The translations under genes and the position numbers were made by a program. A stretch of 64,000 nt of DNA, from assembly GCF_023845585.1 (NCBI RefSeq), contig NZ_JAMQHS010000005.1:239457-303456 (forward strand). Direction: 5' to 3'. Positions 45,439 to 55,314 of this stretch are shown here, one piece after another. This stretch comes from Clostridium sp. CMCC3677. GTDB lineage: Bacteria; Bacillota; Clostridia; Clostridiales; Clostridiaceae. Numbering within the stretch: the stretch's first letter is position 1; the number at the start of each line of letters is the position of its first letter. The notes under the pieces were generated by a model. It was not told the DNA's origin. It ran no database searches and worked only from the letters and a program-made list of their open reading frames with translations.

Positions 45439-45690
45439 AATATATCCTCGCTTTTATAAAATATAAAATAGTATTAAGAAATTATAAGTTTAAGTTGTTA
45501 TTTTATCACTATTTTTTATAAATATTAAAGAATACAAGGTAGGGAAGTGATAAAATAATTTTTTCTAATCTTAAAATAAAGTTAAGTATTAATAATAAGG
45601 ATAACTTAACTAAAGATTAGAATGATTTGAAAACAAGTTTCTTAATTTATTATATTTACATACTAATGCTAAGGTGCAATTTTCTAAATA

Positions 45691-45712
45691 AAAAAAGTGG
45701 CTAATTGCCACC
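45691..45712 (-). terminator. Terminator after the second GGDEF/EAL gene
   Basis: On the minus strand GTGGCAATTAGCCAC forms a 5-pair stem, extended by weaker pairs, followed by TTTTTTT. Confidence 0.75.
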
Positions 45713-45718
45713 TCTTTT

Positions 45719-48700
45719 TTATCCCCATAATTTTTTTTCAAACATTTTGATAGGCATAGGTTTATCAAAAAGATATCCTTGAGCCATATCACAACCAATC
45801 TCAGTTAAAAAATCTACCTGTTCCTTTGTTTCAATACCTTCCGAAATTACTATTATATTTAAATCTTGAGCCATTTTAACTATATTAGAGATTATTACTT
45901 TTTCCTTTGAATTTATAGCTGAATTAGGAAAAAATTCTTTATCTAATTTTAAAACATCAATAGGTAAATCTTTTAAAAGATTTAATGATGAATATCCAGA
46001 ACCAAAATCATCAATAGAACAAGTAAATCCAAGAGCTTTTAACTTAATAATTGCATTAAGTAAAACTTGAATATTATCAAAAAATATACTTTCAGTTAAC
46101 TCAAGTTCTATTAGGTTAGTCGGAACGTTATATTTTTCTGTCAATTTTTTTAATCTAGGAATAAAGTCACTATCATTTATATGAGACCTAGACACATTTA
46201 AAGAAATAGGTATAACTTTTTTACCTTCTTGTATCCATGAATTCATTTTTTTAAATACCTCTTCATAAACATAAAAATCTAATTCAATTATAAAACCATT
46301 CTTTTCAAATAAAGGAATGAATTCATTTGGTGGTATAAGTTTTTTACTTGGGCTCATCCACCTTACCAAAGCTTCAGCTCCAACTATTGTTTGAGTTGGA
46401 AGGTCAATTTTAGGTTGCAAATATACTAAAAATTCGTTATTTTCAAGTGAAGAAAACATTAAATTTTCAATTTCTTTCTCTTTGGTAATTTTTAAATGCA
46501 ATTCATGGTCATACAAAGCATATTTACTTTTATGAGATCCTTTAATTGTTTTTCGTGCAATATTGGCACGATCTATCATTAAAGATAAGTCTGTATCTTC
46601 TGAGTTTATTAAATATACACCACATATAACTGGAATTTTTAAATTATTAAAATGTATTTTTTGAACTTCTATGAAATTTTCATTAAAATTCTTAAATCTA
46701 TTTTTTAAAGATTCTAGATTATCATATTTTAATAATATAATAAAATTATCTGCAGAAGCTCTGCAAATTAATTCTCCAGCAAACAAGAATGAAGAAACAA
46801 AGTGTGCAAAATGGACTAAAACTTTATTTCCAATAGCGTATCCAGAAGTTTCATTTATATATTTAAATTTATTAATATCACAATAAATAAGAGCAAACTT
46901 AGTATAAGATACATTTGTTAGTAAGTTTTTTGCAAGCACCTCAAATTTAGCTAAAGTGAGAGCACCTGTTAAAGTATCTTTTGAAGTTATTCTATCAATA
47001 AAATTAGTTACATTAGAAAAACAAATTAAGTTTGCTTTATTGTCTAATGATAAATTTATTTCAGAAGCAGTAGTACTAATCCAACCTTTTAAAAAACTAT
47101 TATAAAATTCTATTGTGTTGCTACGAATATCCTTTTTATAGAGGTCAGTAAGAGGGCAGTATTTACAAGGAATATCACTATTACCAATAACTTTATAACA
47201 TACATCCCCAACTCGAGCATTAGGATATAGATCTTGGGTATTAGGACTAAGATATATAAGCTTATATGAATTTGGTTTTAACATGTAAGTATATAAACTC
47301 TGATTTTTAGCAACAGCTTGGGTTAAAAGTTTTTCACTTTCTAAAAGTTCCTTAGTACGCATATTCAAAAGATAAGAACCTATTATTTTAGTTATTGAAG
47401 TAAAAGATTCAATTTCAAAGTCTGTCCATACATGGTTTTCATAGCAGATATCAAAGCAAACACATCCTTTAAATTTACCATTATCAAGAATTGGACTTTG
47501 AAAAATAGATTTACTTTTAAGTGATGCATATAGCTTACTTAATTTATTAGGTAAATTATATGTATAAATATTTGAACAATTCAAATTACCGTTTTTATAA
47601 AAATTAATCAAATAAGTTTTCAAATTATTAAATTCCAAGTTCTGCATGATATACTTTGAAGGCAATATATTATTATCACACCATTCATAAGTGGTTCCAA
47701 GCAATGTATCATTATCAGAAGTTTCTAAGATACTTATACGACTTAATTTAAATGAAGTACCTATTTTAGCTAAGATTAAATTTATTGCACTATTAACATC
47801 TTTTGTTTCGGACATTATATCAAAAACATAATTACAAAAGTTATTTTCGAATCCATGAATAAATCGTCTATAACTTTCATTTTCAGTATAATAATTAAGT
47901 AAATGATCTTCATTTTTATTAGAAGAATTTAATTTAGGATTAAATAGTTCAAACTTATTTTTTCCATTATTTTTTGAACTATAAAGGGCTTTATCAGCTT
48001 TTTTAAATAGTTCATCATACGTAGTTCCATGAGTAGGGTATATAGATATACCTATACTACATGAGATTTTAAAATCGTTATTTTCTCCAGTATAAATGTC
48101 TTTAAAAACATTACAAAGATCATTTGCTTTTTGAGCTATTAATTCATAGGAACCAATATTTTTTATAAAAATTATAAATTCATCTCCACCAATACGTCCT
48201 ACAATGTCGGATTCTTTAAAAACCTTTTTTATACTAGATGAAACTTCAGAAAGAACAGAATCACCAAACATATGACCTAAGTTATCATTTACCGCTTTAA
48301 AATTATCAATATCAATAATCATAAGTGCATGATATTTTTCTTTAGCAACTGTAGTAATATATTTTTCAATTAGAGACTTAGTAACCACTTTGTTGTAAAC
48401 TTTAGTAAGTGGATCAAGTTGTGCTTTTAATTTTAAAGCTTCATTTTCTCTTTTTTCTTTATCTATATTTACTATATTTCCAATTGCCTTAATTGGTTTT
48501 TTATCATCAAACAATATAGTTGCTTGCACTTTAAACCATGTGTATAAATTATTAATACCATTAATTCTAAGATCTGTTGTAATAAAATCTTTTCCAGATG
48601 AAAGGGATTTCATTAGATTTAAGAATTTAGGTATATCTTCTTTATAAATTAGATTACTGTTTATTGTTTCATAAACAAAATTAGGTATATTGTAATCTTT

Positions 48701-49678
48701 TCCAGTAATATTAGTATATTTAATTGAATAAACCATTTTACAAGTTAGAATATCATAATCAAATAATATATTGTTTGATTGTTCAGCAATTATTTTATAA
48801 CGTTTTTTTTCTAATTCTAAATCATGTTGTATTTGCTTAGATTCGGTAATATCAACAAGTATACAAAGAAATTCAGGCAAATTTTTATCAGTAATAAATT
48901 TATGACCACTTAGTAAAATCCAAATTGTTTCTCCGTTTTTTTTCTGTAATTTTATTTCTACTTTTATACCATTATTAATAGATGTATTATGTAACAAGGG
49001 GTCTGTTAATTTAACTAAATCTTCTTTATTAATAATTTTAATAACTTGATTATTCATTAAATCTTTAAATTCTTCACGCGTATATCCTATTAACTTATAA
49101 AATCCATCATTTGCATAATTAATTGAAAGAAATTCATCACAAGAAATAGTAGCCACTCCATCATCAATACTATTTGTTATGTGTTCAATTTTTATAGTTT
49201 TATCTTCTATAATTTTTTGTAAAAGATTATAACTATATTTCCCCATACTTTCAGGGAAAAATTCATTATGTTTTTGTGTAGTATCTGCAACAGAGTTATG
49301 AATATGGCATATTTTAAATTTATCATTAACTAATTTACACAATAAGGTTAATCTGGTGGGAACTTTAATTAATGTTTTATTTTCTAAACTACTTTTGTAA
49401 GTTACTTCTCCAAATACTAAAACAACCTTATTAGAAATAACAATAGTGTGATACTGTTCTTCTTCAATTTGAAATTTAAGATTACTAGTTTTCTTTTCAA
49501 GCTCAAAAAGTCTTAAAGCATCATCTATGTTAGTACAGATATCTTTAGCACCAGTACCAATCCAAGATATACTACTTTCGTCCATATTTTTCAGGATAAT
49601 TTCAAAGTTTCGTTCTATAAAGTAAGTGTGTACTATTTTTTTAGCGAATATTTCTGCTTGTTGAACAAGTTTGTCCAT
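45719..49678 (-). CDS. Multidomain c-di-GMP protein with N-terminal NTF2-like domain
   Basis: A 1319-residue paralogue of the downstream gene. I chose ATG 49678 (GAGAGG 8 bases upstream) over the ATG eight codons earlier. Residues 1-130 look like a SnoaL/NTF2-like sensor (FAKKIVHTYFIERNFE ... SISWIGTGA). Then two PAS domains (about 175-290 and 290-415), GGDEF with intact GRIGGDEFIIFI, GAF-like, the Cys-motif segment (VCYKVIGNSDIPCKYCPL), a degenerate GGDEF (RASADNF) and EAL with EALVRW, ELTE, DDFGSGYSS and SEGIET. No membrane helix. The two genes look like a tandem duplication with domain gain or loss at the N terminus. Inputs are unknown. Confidence 0.9.
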   Translation of the reverse strand: MDKLVQQAEIFAKKIVHTYFIERNFEIILKNMDESSISWIGTGAKDICTNIDDALRLFELEKKTSNLKFQIEEEQYHTIVISNKVVLVFGEVTYKSSLENKTLIKVPTRLTLLCKLVNDKFKICHIHNSVADTTQKHNEFFPESMGKYSYNLLQKIIEDKTIKIEHITNSIDDGVATISCDEFLSINYANDGFYKLIGYTREEFKDLMNNQVIKIINKEDLVKLTDPLLHNTSINNGIKVEIKLQKKNGETIWILLSGHKFITDKNLPEFLCILVDITESKQIQHDLELEKKRYKIIAEQSNNILFDYDILTCKMVYSIKYTNITGKDYNIPNFVYETINSNLIYKEDIPKFLNLMKSLSSGKDFITTDLRINGINNLYTWFKVQATILFDDKKPIKAIGNIVNIDKEKRENEALKLKAQLDPLTKVYNKVVTKSLIEKYITTVAKEKYHALMIIDIDNFKAVNDNLGHMFGDSVLSEVSSSIKKVFKESDIVGRIGGDEFIIFIKNIGSYELIAQKANDLCNVFKDIYTGENNDFKISCSIGISIYPTHGTTYDELFKKADKALYSSKNNGKNKFELFNPKLNSSNKNEDHLLNYYTENESYRRFIHGFENNFCNYVFDIMSETKDVNSAINLILAKIGTSFKLSRISILETSDNDTLLGTTYEWCDNNILPSKYIMQNLEFNNLKTYLINFYKNGNLNCSNIYTYNLPNKLSKLYASLKSKSIFQSPILDNGKFKGCVCFDICYENHVWTDFEIESFTSITKIIGSYLLNMRTKELLESEKLLTQAVAKNQSLYTYMLKPNSYKLIYLSPNTQDLYPNARVGDVCYKVIGNSDIPCKYCPLTDLYKKDIRSNTIEFYNSFLKGWISTTASEINLSLDNKANLICFSNVTNFIDRITSKDTLTGALTLAKFEVLAKNLLTNVSYTKFALIYCDINKFKYINETSGYAIGNKVLVHFAHFVSSFLFAGELICRASADNFIILLKYDNLESLKNRFKNFNENFIEVQKIHFNNLKIPVICGVYLINSEDTDLSLMIDRANIARKTIKGSHKSKYALYDHELHLKITKEKEIENLMFSSLENNEFLVYLQPKIDLPTQTIVGAEALVRWMSPSKKLIPPNEFIPLFEKNGFIIELDFYVYEEVFKKMNSWIQEGKKVIPISLNVSRSHINDSDFIPRLKKLTEKYNVPTNLIELELTESIFFDNIQVLLNAIIKLKALGFTCSIDDFGSGYSSLNLLKDLPIDVLKLDKEFFPNSAINSKEKVIISNIVKMAQDLNIIVISEGIETKEQVDFLTEIGCDMAQGYLFDKPMPIKMFEKKLWG

Positions 49679-50108
49679 AATATAGGCCTCTCTTTCACAC
49701 AAATAAATCTATATAGTAAATAATAATGCTTTTTTTAATATAAAAAATTAAAATTAAATTAGTCTATAACAACTTATAGTATAGCATATTATAAGTTTTA
49801 GGAAAATATTATAATAAAAACACTTTTATGTTAATTTATGACCTTATAAGATGCTTATTTAAGAAATATTATACATTAATGTATATATGAGTTGAATTTA
49901 GAAAAGTATTGGGTAAATCAAATAAAAAATAATATAAAACTATTGATGAATATTGTAAAAATAATTAAAATATTATGGAAAGTAACTCAATGTTTGCTAC
50001 TATATATGATATAATTATTTCTAACATATTAAATTATTAAAATAGTAATATTGTTTTAATACAAATGACAAAAGACATTAATAATTGACTTAAGGGGAGA
50101 AAAAATAG
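49679..50108. other. 430-base divergent intergenic region
   Basis: AT-rich DNA between the GGDEF/EAL gene and the amidase-like gene. GATATAAT near 50008 could be a -10 element. I looked for a c-di-GMP riboswitch because of the neighbours and saw no match. Confidence 0.4.
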
Positions 50109-51449
50109 GTGAAAAAAAGATATCTAACTAAGATAATACTGACTTCTTTAACAATTACCATGTTATTAAGTTTAAATTCAGTAACTGCATATGCTGCATG
50201 GCAAAAAGATTCACAAAATAAGTGGAGCTGGCTTGAAAATGATACTAAAGCAACTGGATGGAAAAATATTGATAATTCTTGGTATCATTTTGATGCCAAT
50301 GGTATTATGAATACGGGATGGTTAAAAGATAATGATGGAAAATGGTATTACTTATTAACTAGTGGAACATTGCAAGTAGGATGGTTTAAGGATAATGATA
50401 ATAAGTGGTATCACCTATCTAGAAGTGGGGCTATGGATATAGGATGGCTTAAGGATGAAAATAATAAATGGTATTATCTTTCAAATAGTGGTGTCATGCT
50501 TACAGGATGGTTAAAAGATAAAAATGAGAAATGGTATTACTTATCAAATGATGGATCAATGGATACGGGTTGGTTAGAATATAATAGTAATATTTATTAT
50601 CTTAATTCTAGTGGTGAGATGGTAACTGGAAAATTAACAATTGATGGAGAGATATATATTTTTTCTGAAAGTGGTCAATTAATAAGTAAAGAAATATCTA
50701 ATTCAATTGAAAGTGATGGGACAAGTACTGATGAAATTAGAAAAGGATATGTTATAACAGAAAGTTCACCATTAAATGTAAGAGAAGAACCATTAGCTTC
50801 ATCAAATATATTAGGAACTGTACCTAAAAAAAGTAAAGTAAAGGTTATAGGAAATGAAGTAAATGGTTTCTATAAAATTTCATATGATAATTTGACCGGA
50901 TGGTCAAGTAGTGAATGGATAAAACTTATAAGCGATGAAGATGATATAATAGATGATGATTTAAATGAAGAATTAAACGTAGAGCTTGGCGAAGAAAGAA
51001 CAGGACCACCGTCTCTAGATAATAAATATTATTATTCAAATAATAATATATTTTATAAAGTAAAACTTTCACCACCATTTTTAAAAGATGATGGAAGTCC
51101 TATAGTAGGAAACTGCACATGGTATGCATGGGGACGTATATGGGAACTTACTGGACAAGCACCAATTGATGCAAAATTCCTAGGAAATGGATATGAATGG
51201 TGGCAATCTAATCTTGATACGGGTAAATATAAAACGGGAAATAAACCTAGAGTAGGAGCTTTAGCAGTATGGAAACCATCTTTAGCAGGTTCAGGTGGAT
51301 TTGGTCATGTTGCAGTAATTGAAAAAATAGAAAATAATAAAGTATATATATCAGAATCATCTTGGCATGGATCACTGTTTAAATATAGAGAACTATATAA
51401 TACACAAGATTTATACGGATATATATATTTAGATGAACCAAATTATTAA
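50109..51449 (+). CDS. Secreted wall hydrolase: choline-binding-type repeats, SH3b and CHAP
   Basis: A 446-residue protein starting at GTG behind AGGGGAG. A signal peptide covers about 1-29 (KRYLTKIILTSLTITMLL, VTAYAA). About seven wall-binding repeats follow (about 30-195), each like GWLKDNDGKWYYLxxxG. An SH3b domain lies at about 215-275 (SPLNVREEPLASSNILGTV ... GWSSSEWIKL). The C-terminal CHAP domain (about 320-446) has the catalytic Cys in GNCTWYAWG and His in GHVAVIE. CHAP enzymes are peptidoglycan amidases or endopeptidases. Likely role: cell separation or autolysis. It is unlinked to the holin. Confidence 0.92.
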   Translation: MKKRYLTKIILTSLTITMLLSLNSVTAYAAWQKDSQNKWSWLENDTKATGWKNIDNSWYHFDANGIMNTGWLKDNDGKWYYLLTSGTLQVGWFKDNDNKWYHLSRSGAMDIGWLKDENNKWYYLSNSGVMLTGWLKDKNEKWYYLSNDGSMDTGWLEYNSNIYYLNSSGEMVTGKLTIDGEIYIFSESGQLISKEISNSIESDGTSTDEIRKGYVITESSPLNVREEPLASSNILGTVPKKSKVKVIGNEVNGFYKISYDNLTGWSSSEWIKLISDEDDIIDDDLNEELNVELGEERTGPPSLDNKYYYSNNNIFYKVKLSPPFLKDDGSPIVGNCTWYAWGRIWELTGQAPIDAKFLGNGYEWWQSNLDTGKYKTGNKPRVGALAVWKPSLAGSGGFGHVAVIEKIENNKVYISESSWHGSLFKYRELYNTQDLYGYIYLDEPNY

Positions 51450-51488
51450 TAAGAACATAATAAAGTTATTAATAAGAACATAATAAAG
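51443..51488 (+). repeat. Exact 23-base tandem duplication over the hydrolase stop codon
   Basis: Two identical copies of the 23-base unit beginning TTATTAATAAGAACATAATA lie at 51443-51465 and 51466-51488. The first overlaps the stop codon of the CHAP gene; the second enters the terminator stem. Confidence 0.85.
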
Positions 51489-51531
51489 TGCTCTAACTAA
51501 ATTTTGAAATATAGTTAGAGCACTTTATTAT
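51480..51531. terminator. 20-pair bidirectional terminator
   Basis: A perfect stem of 20 pairs (ATAATAAAGTGCTCTAACTA and its complement) with a 12-base loop, then a T-rich tail. It separates the hydrolase from the convergent 83-residue gene. Confidence 0.85.
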
Positions 51532-51550
51532 ATTATTTTTAGGCTATGTT

Positions 51551-51802
51551 TTAAAATCTTTTTTTGTTAGCTAAGTAGTTTTTATGAATTGCATTAAAGA
51601 AAAAATTGGTGATTTTTTCATTAGTTTTATCATCATCATCATTTACTTTATTTGAGATATTGTTATAATAAGTCTTAGGTTTTTTAAAATTTTCTTTATT
51701 TCTTAATGGTATTACTTTTGCTTCACTTCTAATCAGTTTATTACCGTCTTTTATAGTAGTTGATTTTATGTTATTTTTATATTTAATATACATTAATTCC
51801 AT
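51551..51802 (-). CDS. Small basic hypothetical protein (83 aa)
   Basis: An 83-residue ORF, hydrophilic and Lys/Asn-rich, with NNISNKVNDDDDKTNEKI in the middle and a C-terminal NFFFNAIHKNYLANKKRF. A weak AGAGG site lies 10 bases before ATG and a bidirectional terminator lies right after the stop. No signal peptide or known motif. It is likely but not certain to be a real gene. Confidence 0.45.
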   Translation of the reverse strand: MELMYIKYKNNIKSTTIKDGNKLIRSEAKVIPLRNKENFKKPKTYYNNISNKVNDDDDKTNEKITNFFFNAIHKNYLANKKRF

Positions 51803-51953
51803 GCCTACTTAACCTCTCAATATCATAATTTTTACTTATGATTTAATATATGTCGCTTATTTTTAAAATATACATAATAATTCAATGTTATGTTAATTTT
51901 TTGATATTATAGTATAATAAGTATATTAAGGTAATTAAGGGGATCAATGAGAA

Positions 51954-53729
51954 ATGGAATTTGGAGCCAAAGTTGTTAATGGGAAAATAATAATAGTAGA
52001 TAAGGTTGATAAAGAACTAAGTTCTATAGTTAATCAGCCTATAACCATAAAAGTATGTAACAATATAGAATTATATATCAACAAAAAACGTTGTAAGGTA
52101 AATAATGTTTATGAAGTTACATCAAATGATGAAATAGAATGTAAACATGTAAGTACAGAGGAAGTAAGAGAAGCTGTAGTTAATATATCAAAAAATAAAA
52201 TGAAGGCTTTTATGACAGTAAATTATGCACCTAAAATAGAATATGGTCTTAAAGATAAACAATGTTTTTTAAACTTAGCTTTAACTACTGAAGTAATAAG
52301 TGAAAAATATCCAGAGCCTTTTAGTATAATGGAGTTAAAGAATATATTAAAAGAAAAGAGAGTTATATATGGTATAAATGAAGAAGCTTTAAAAATTGTA
52401 TCAGAAAATAAAGGAAAAGAAATTATTGTTGCTCAAGGGCAAGAGCCTATAACAGATATACCATCTGAAATAAAACCTTTATTTATACAAACTAAAATGT
52501 TTTTCCCAGATATTGATTCACAAGAGAAAGTGGATTATAAAAATTTATTTAGAATTTCAAATGTGAAAGCTGGAGATAAAATAGCTGAAATAATTCCAGA
52601 AGTTCTTGGAAAAGATGGTATAAATGTATTTGGGCAAATTGTAAAAAAGGACTATATAAGGAATGAACCAATAAAAACATCTAAAGGGTGTAAGATAGAA
52701 AATAATGATGTTATAGCATTAATAGATGGGAAAGCACACATATTAAATAGAAGCATTGGAGTTAATCCAGTGTATTCTGTAGAAAGTGTAAATATGGAAA
52801 CGTGCAATATTGCTTTTTATGGTGATATTGAAGTTTATAATAGCGTTGATGATCACATGAGTGTTAATGCTGGTGGTGCCTTAGATGTAAGCCATAATGT
52901 AAATACATCTAATGTAGTTACAGGAGGGGAGATTACGATTTTAGGAAGTGCAATTAGCTCTAAGATTTTATGTGGTCAAATTGATATGCAAAAAAAAGAT
53001 TATTCTCAGTTATTAAACTTATATAAGAAAAACATTTCATCAATAATTAGTATTATGAAACAAGCAAATTTAGAAAATATGAAAATGGATTTTAGAACAA
53101 CACTAAACTTAGTAATAGATACTAAGTTTAAAGACTTTAAAAAGATATCTTTAGATATAGTATCAACTAATATAAAAAATAAAATAAGATATAACAAACT
53201 AGTGGATCTAATTAGAGATAAGGTTCTTATGAATGGTATGCTTGATTTACATTCTATGAGACAATTAAATAATTTTAATAATATATTAGATAATGAATTA
53301 GAATACTATAATAAAAATATTATAGTGCCTTTAGATGTAAAATTGAATTATTGTCAAGATTGCTATATAAAATCCACAGGAAATATTATAATAAATGGTA
53401 ATGGAGAATATACTTCTTATTTAAATGCTATGAAAGATATAATATTTGCTAAACCTAATTCAGTTGCTAGGGGTGGATTGTTAGACGCACAAGGCAATAT
53501 AAGTGCAGGAATTGTAGGAAGTAGTGCTTGTGTAGCTACAGCTTTAAAAGTTCCTAAGTCTGGACGAATAAGTGCTACAATTGCTTATCCAAATACAAAG
53601 TTTTGCTTTGGAAATTCTACATTAATATTAGAAGAAAAACTTGAAAATATTAATGTGTATTATGATGAACATTTTAGGAGTATTGAAATTTCTAAATCAG
53701 CATATAGTAAAGTTGAAAAATATAGTTAA
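51954..53729 (+). CDS. FapA family (DUF342) polymer-like protein
   Basis: A 591-residue protein of the FapA/DUF342 family. The N-terminal FapA domain (about 80-250) shows IIPEVLGKDGINVFGQIV with the conserved Gly-rich loop. The C-terminal beta-helix region (about 270-345 and 440-570) contains MSVNAGGALDVSHNVNTSNVVTGG and the strand repeats CYIKSTGNIIINGNG and GLLDAQGNISAGIVGS. A coiled helix lies between (about 350-430). FapA proteins are cytoplasmic and have been linked to polymer or flagellar functions; the role here is unknown. AAGGGGA lies 10 bases before ATG. A short hairpin (53729-53755) follows. Confidence 0.85.
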   Translation: MEFGAKVVNGKIIIVDKVDKELSSIVNQPITIKVCNNIELYINKKRCKVNNVYEVTSNDEIECKHVSTEEVREAVVNISKNKMKAFMTVNYAPKIEYGLKDKQCFLNLALTTEVISEKYPEPFSIMELKNILKEKRVIYGINEEALKIVSENKGKEIIVAQGQEPITDIPSEIKPLFIQTKMFFPDIDSQEKVDYKNLFRISNVKAGDKIAEIIPEVLGKDGINVFGQIVKKDYIRNEPIKTSKGCKIENNDVIALIDGKAHILNRSIGVNPVYSVESVNMETCNIAFYGDIEVYNSVDDHMSVNAGGALDVSHNVNTSNVVTGGEITILGSAISSKILCGQIDMQKKDYSQLLNLYKKNISSIISIMKQANLENMKMDFRTTLNLVIDTKFKDFKKISLDIVSTNIKNKIRYNKLVDLIRDKVLMNGMLDLHSMRQLNNFNNILDNELEYYNKNIIVPLDVKLNYCQDCYIKSTGNIIINGNGEYTSYLNAMKDIIFAKPNSVARGGLLDAQGNISAGIVGSSACVATALKVPKSGRISATIAYPNTKFCFGNSTLILEEKLENINVYYDEHFRSIEISKSAYSKVEKYS

Positions 53730-53832
53730 AATAAGATTATATATTAATCTTATTTAGAGTAAAATATTGAAGAAAAGTAATATTTAGATGATAATAATTA
53801 TATAAAGCAAAATGAAAATACAATAATTATTC

Positions 53833-53904
53833 CGCCATTGCATTTGGAAAGGGTGCATGGCTAAAAAATCGACAGTTCTAAAGTCGCCTTGGCGATTTTG
53901 TTCT
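53833..53904 (+). promoter_or_regulatory. Structured leader with competing hairpins before pepT
   Basis: First stem: CCATTGCA / TGCATGG with one bulge (53833-53858). Second: AAAGTCGCC / GGCGATTTT (one G-U) with a TT loop, followed by GTTCTAT. The same GGCGATTTT can instead pair through AAAATCG just upstream, which is the pattern of a two-state leader. The spacing to pepT ATG is about 45 bases. No known riboswitch consensus was recognised; a simple terminator with short T run is the alternative. Confidence 0.4.
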
Positions 53905-53944
53905 ATAATGTTATAACTATATTATTAAGAGAGAAGGTAATTAA

Positions 53945-55165
53945 ATGAAAGCTTATGAACGTTTATTAAACTATGCCAAGGTGTATACTACATCAGATGA
54001 AAATTCATTAACACATCCAACAACCAAGAGACAATTTGATTTAGCTAATTTACTTGTAGAAGAAATGAAGGCACTTGGTATTGAGAATGTTAGATGTGAT
54101 GAAAATTGTTATGTTTACGGATTTATTCCAGCAACTAAAGGTTATGAAGACAAAAAGAGTATAGGACTTATAGCTCATATAGATACAGCACCAGCTGCAT
54201 GTGGAGAAAATGTAAAACCACAAATAATTGAAAATTATGATGGAGGAGATATTATATTAAAAGGAAATAATAGCGTATTATCTCCTAAAAGATTTCCACA
54301 TCTAAAAACTTTAAAAGGAAGAACTGTCATTACAACTGATGGAACAACACTTCTTGGAGCAGATGATAAAGCTGGTATTGCTGAAATACTTACTGCATGT
54401 GAAATTATAATGAATGACAATATACCTCATGGAAAGATCTGTGTAGGTTTTACACCTGATGAAGAAGTGGGTCAAGGTGCCGATCTTTTTGATGTTAAGA
54501 ATTTTGGAGCAGATTTTGCTTACACAATTGATGGTGGAATAGAAGGCGAAATAGCGTATGAAAATTTTAATGCAGTAGGTGCAAAAATAGAAATAAGTGG
54601 AGTATCTGTTCATCCAGGAAGTGCTAAAAACACTATGATAAATGCTTTAAATGTAGCAATAGAATTTAATTCTATGTTACCGGCTTGTGAAAGACCTGAA
54701 TACACAGAAGGGTATGAAGGATTTTATTATTTAGAAAAATTAAGTGGAAACACAGATAATGCTAGTATGGAATATATATTACGTGATCATGATGCAGAAA
54801 AAATTCAAGTTAAAAAGTCTATGATGAAATTAGTTGAAAAACTTCTTAATGAAAAGTATGGAGAAGGAACAGTTAAAGTAACATTAAAGGAGCAGTATAG
54901 AAATATGGTTGAACTAGTAAAACCTTGTTTCCATTTAATAGATAATGCAATAGAAGCTATGAAAGACTTAAATGTTACTCCAATTGTTGAACCAATTAGA
55001 GGTGGAACAGACGGTGCAAGATTAAGTTATATGGGACTTCCATGCCCCAACTTAGGAACTGGTGGATTTGCATATCATGGTGAATTTGAACATATAACAG
55101 TTGAAGGCATGGATATTTGTACAAATATAATAATAGAAATATTAAAAAGATACGCCGAGGAATAA
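53945..55165 (+). CDS. pepT: Peptidase T (tripeptide aminopeptidase)
   Basis: A 406-residue zinc M20 aminopeptidase that removes the N-terminal residue of tripeptides in the cytoplasm. Metal and catalytic motifs are intact: AHIDTAPA (about 76-83), LLGADDKAGIA (about 137-147) and TPDEEVGQG (about 174-182), plus HPGSAKN and the late GTGGFAYHGEFEH. GAGAAGG precedes ATG. Length is family-typical. Confidence 0.95.
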   Translation: MKAYERLLNYAKVYTTSDENSLTHPTTKRQFDLANLLVEEMKALGIENVRCDENCYVYGFIPATKGYEDKKSIGLIAHIDTAPAACGENVKPQIIENYDGGDIILKGNNSVLSPKRFPHLKTLKGRTVITTDGTTLLGADDKAGIAEILTACEIIMNDNIPHGKICVGFTPDEEVGQGADLFDVKNFGADFAYTIDGGIEGEIAYENFNAVGAKIEISGVSVHPGSAKNTMINALNVAIEFNSMLPACERPEYTEGYEGFYYLEKLSGNTDNASMEYILRDHDAEKIQVKKSMMKLVEKLLNEKYGEGTVKVTLKEQYRNMVELVKPCFHLIDNAIEAMKDLNVTPIVEPIRGGTDGARLSYMGLPCPNLGTGGFAYHGEFEHITVEGMDICTNIIIEILKRYAEE

Positions 55166-55199
55166 TTAAATTTTATTCTCTGGTTATGTTTAAATGAAT

Positions 55200-55269
55200 G
55201 TTGATATATGCGTAAGTAAAGGTAGATGGAGTAATTAGAAGAACAAGGTGGCGTAGCTACTTTGTTCTT
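55200..55269 (+). repeat. Dispersed repeat copy with a strong hairpin
   Basis: TGTTGATATATGCGTAAGTA and GGTAGATGGAGTAATTAGAA make a family copy, and it runs into a 14-pair hairpin AAGAACAAGGTGGC / GCTACTTTGTTCTT (two G-U, loop GTA, 55239-55269). It lies between pepT and aroD and probably also ends the pepT transcript. Confidence 0.65.
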
Positions 55270-55314
55270 AATATGATACTTTAGAATAAAAGATAGGCAT
55301 GGAGGAAATTGGGG

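Noticed and set aside
45610..45798. Minus-strand frame of 62 residues
   Set aside because: It overlaps the terminator and the 3' end of the GGDEF/EAL gene in another frame and has no domain-like content.
42295..49678. Single long polycistron of the two GGDEF/EAL genes
   Set aside because: A terminator at 45691-45712 and about 280 bases separate them, so independent transcription is more likely.
49679..50108. c-di-GMP riboswitch before the wall hydrolase
   Set aside because: Neither the class I nor class II core could be found despite the neighbouring GGDEF/EAL genes.
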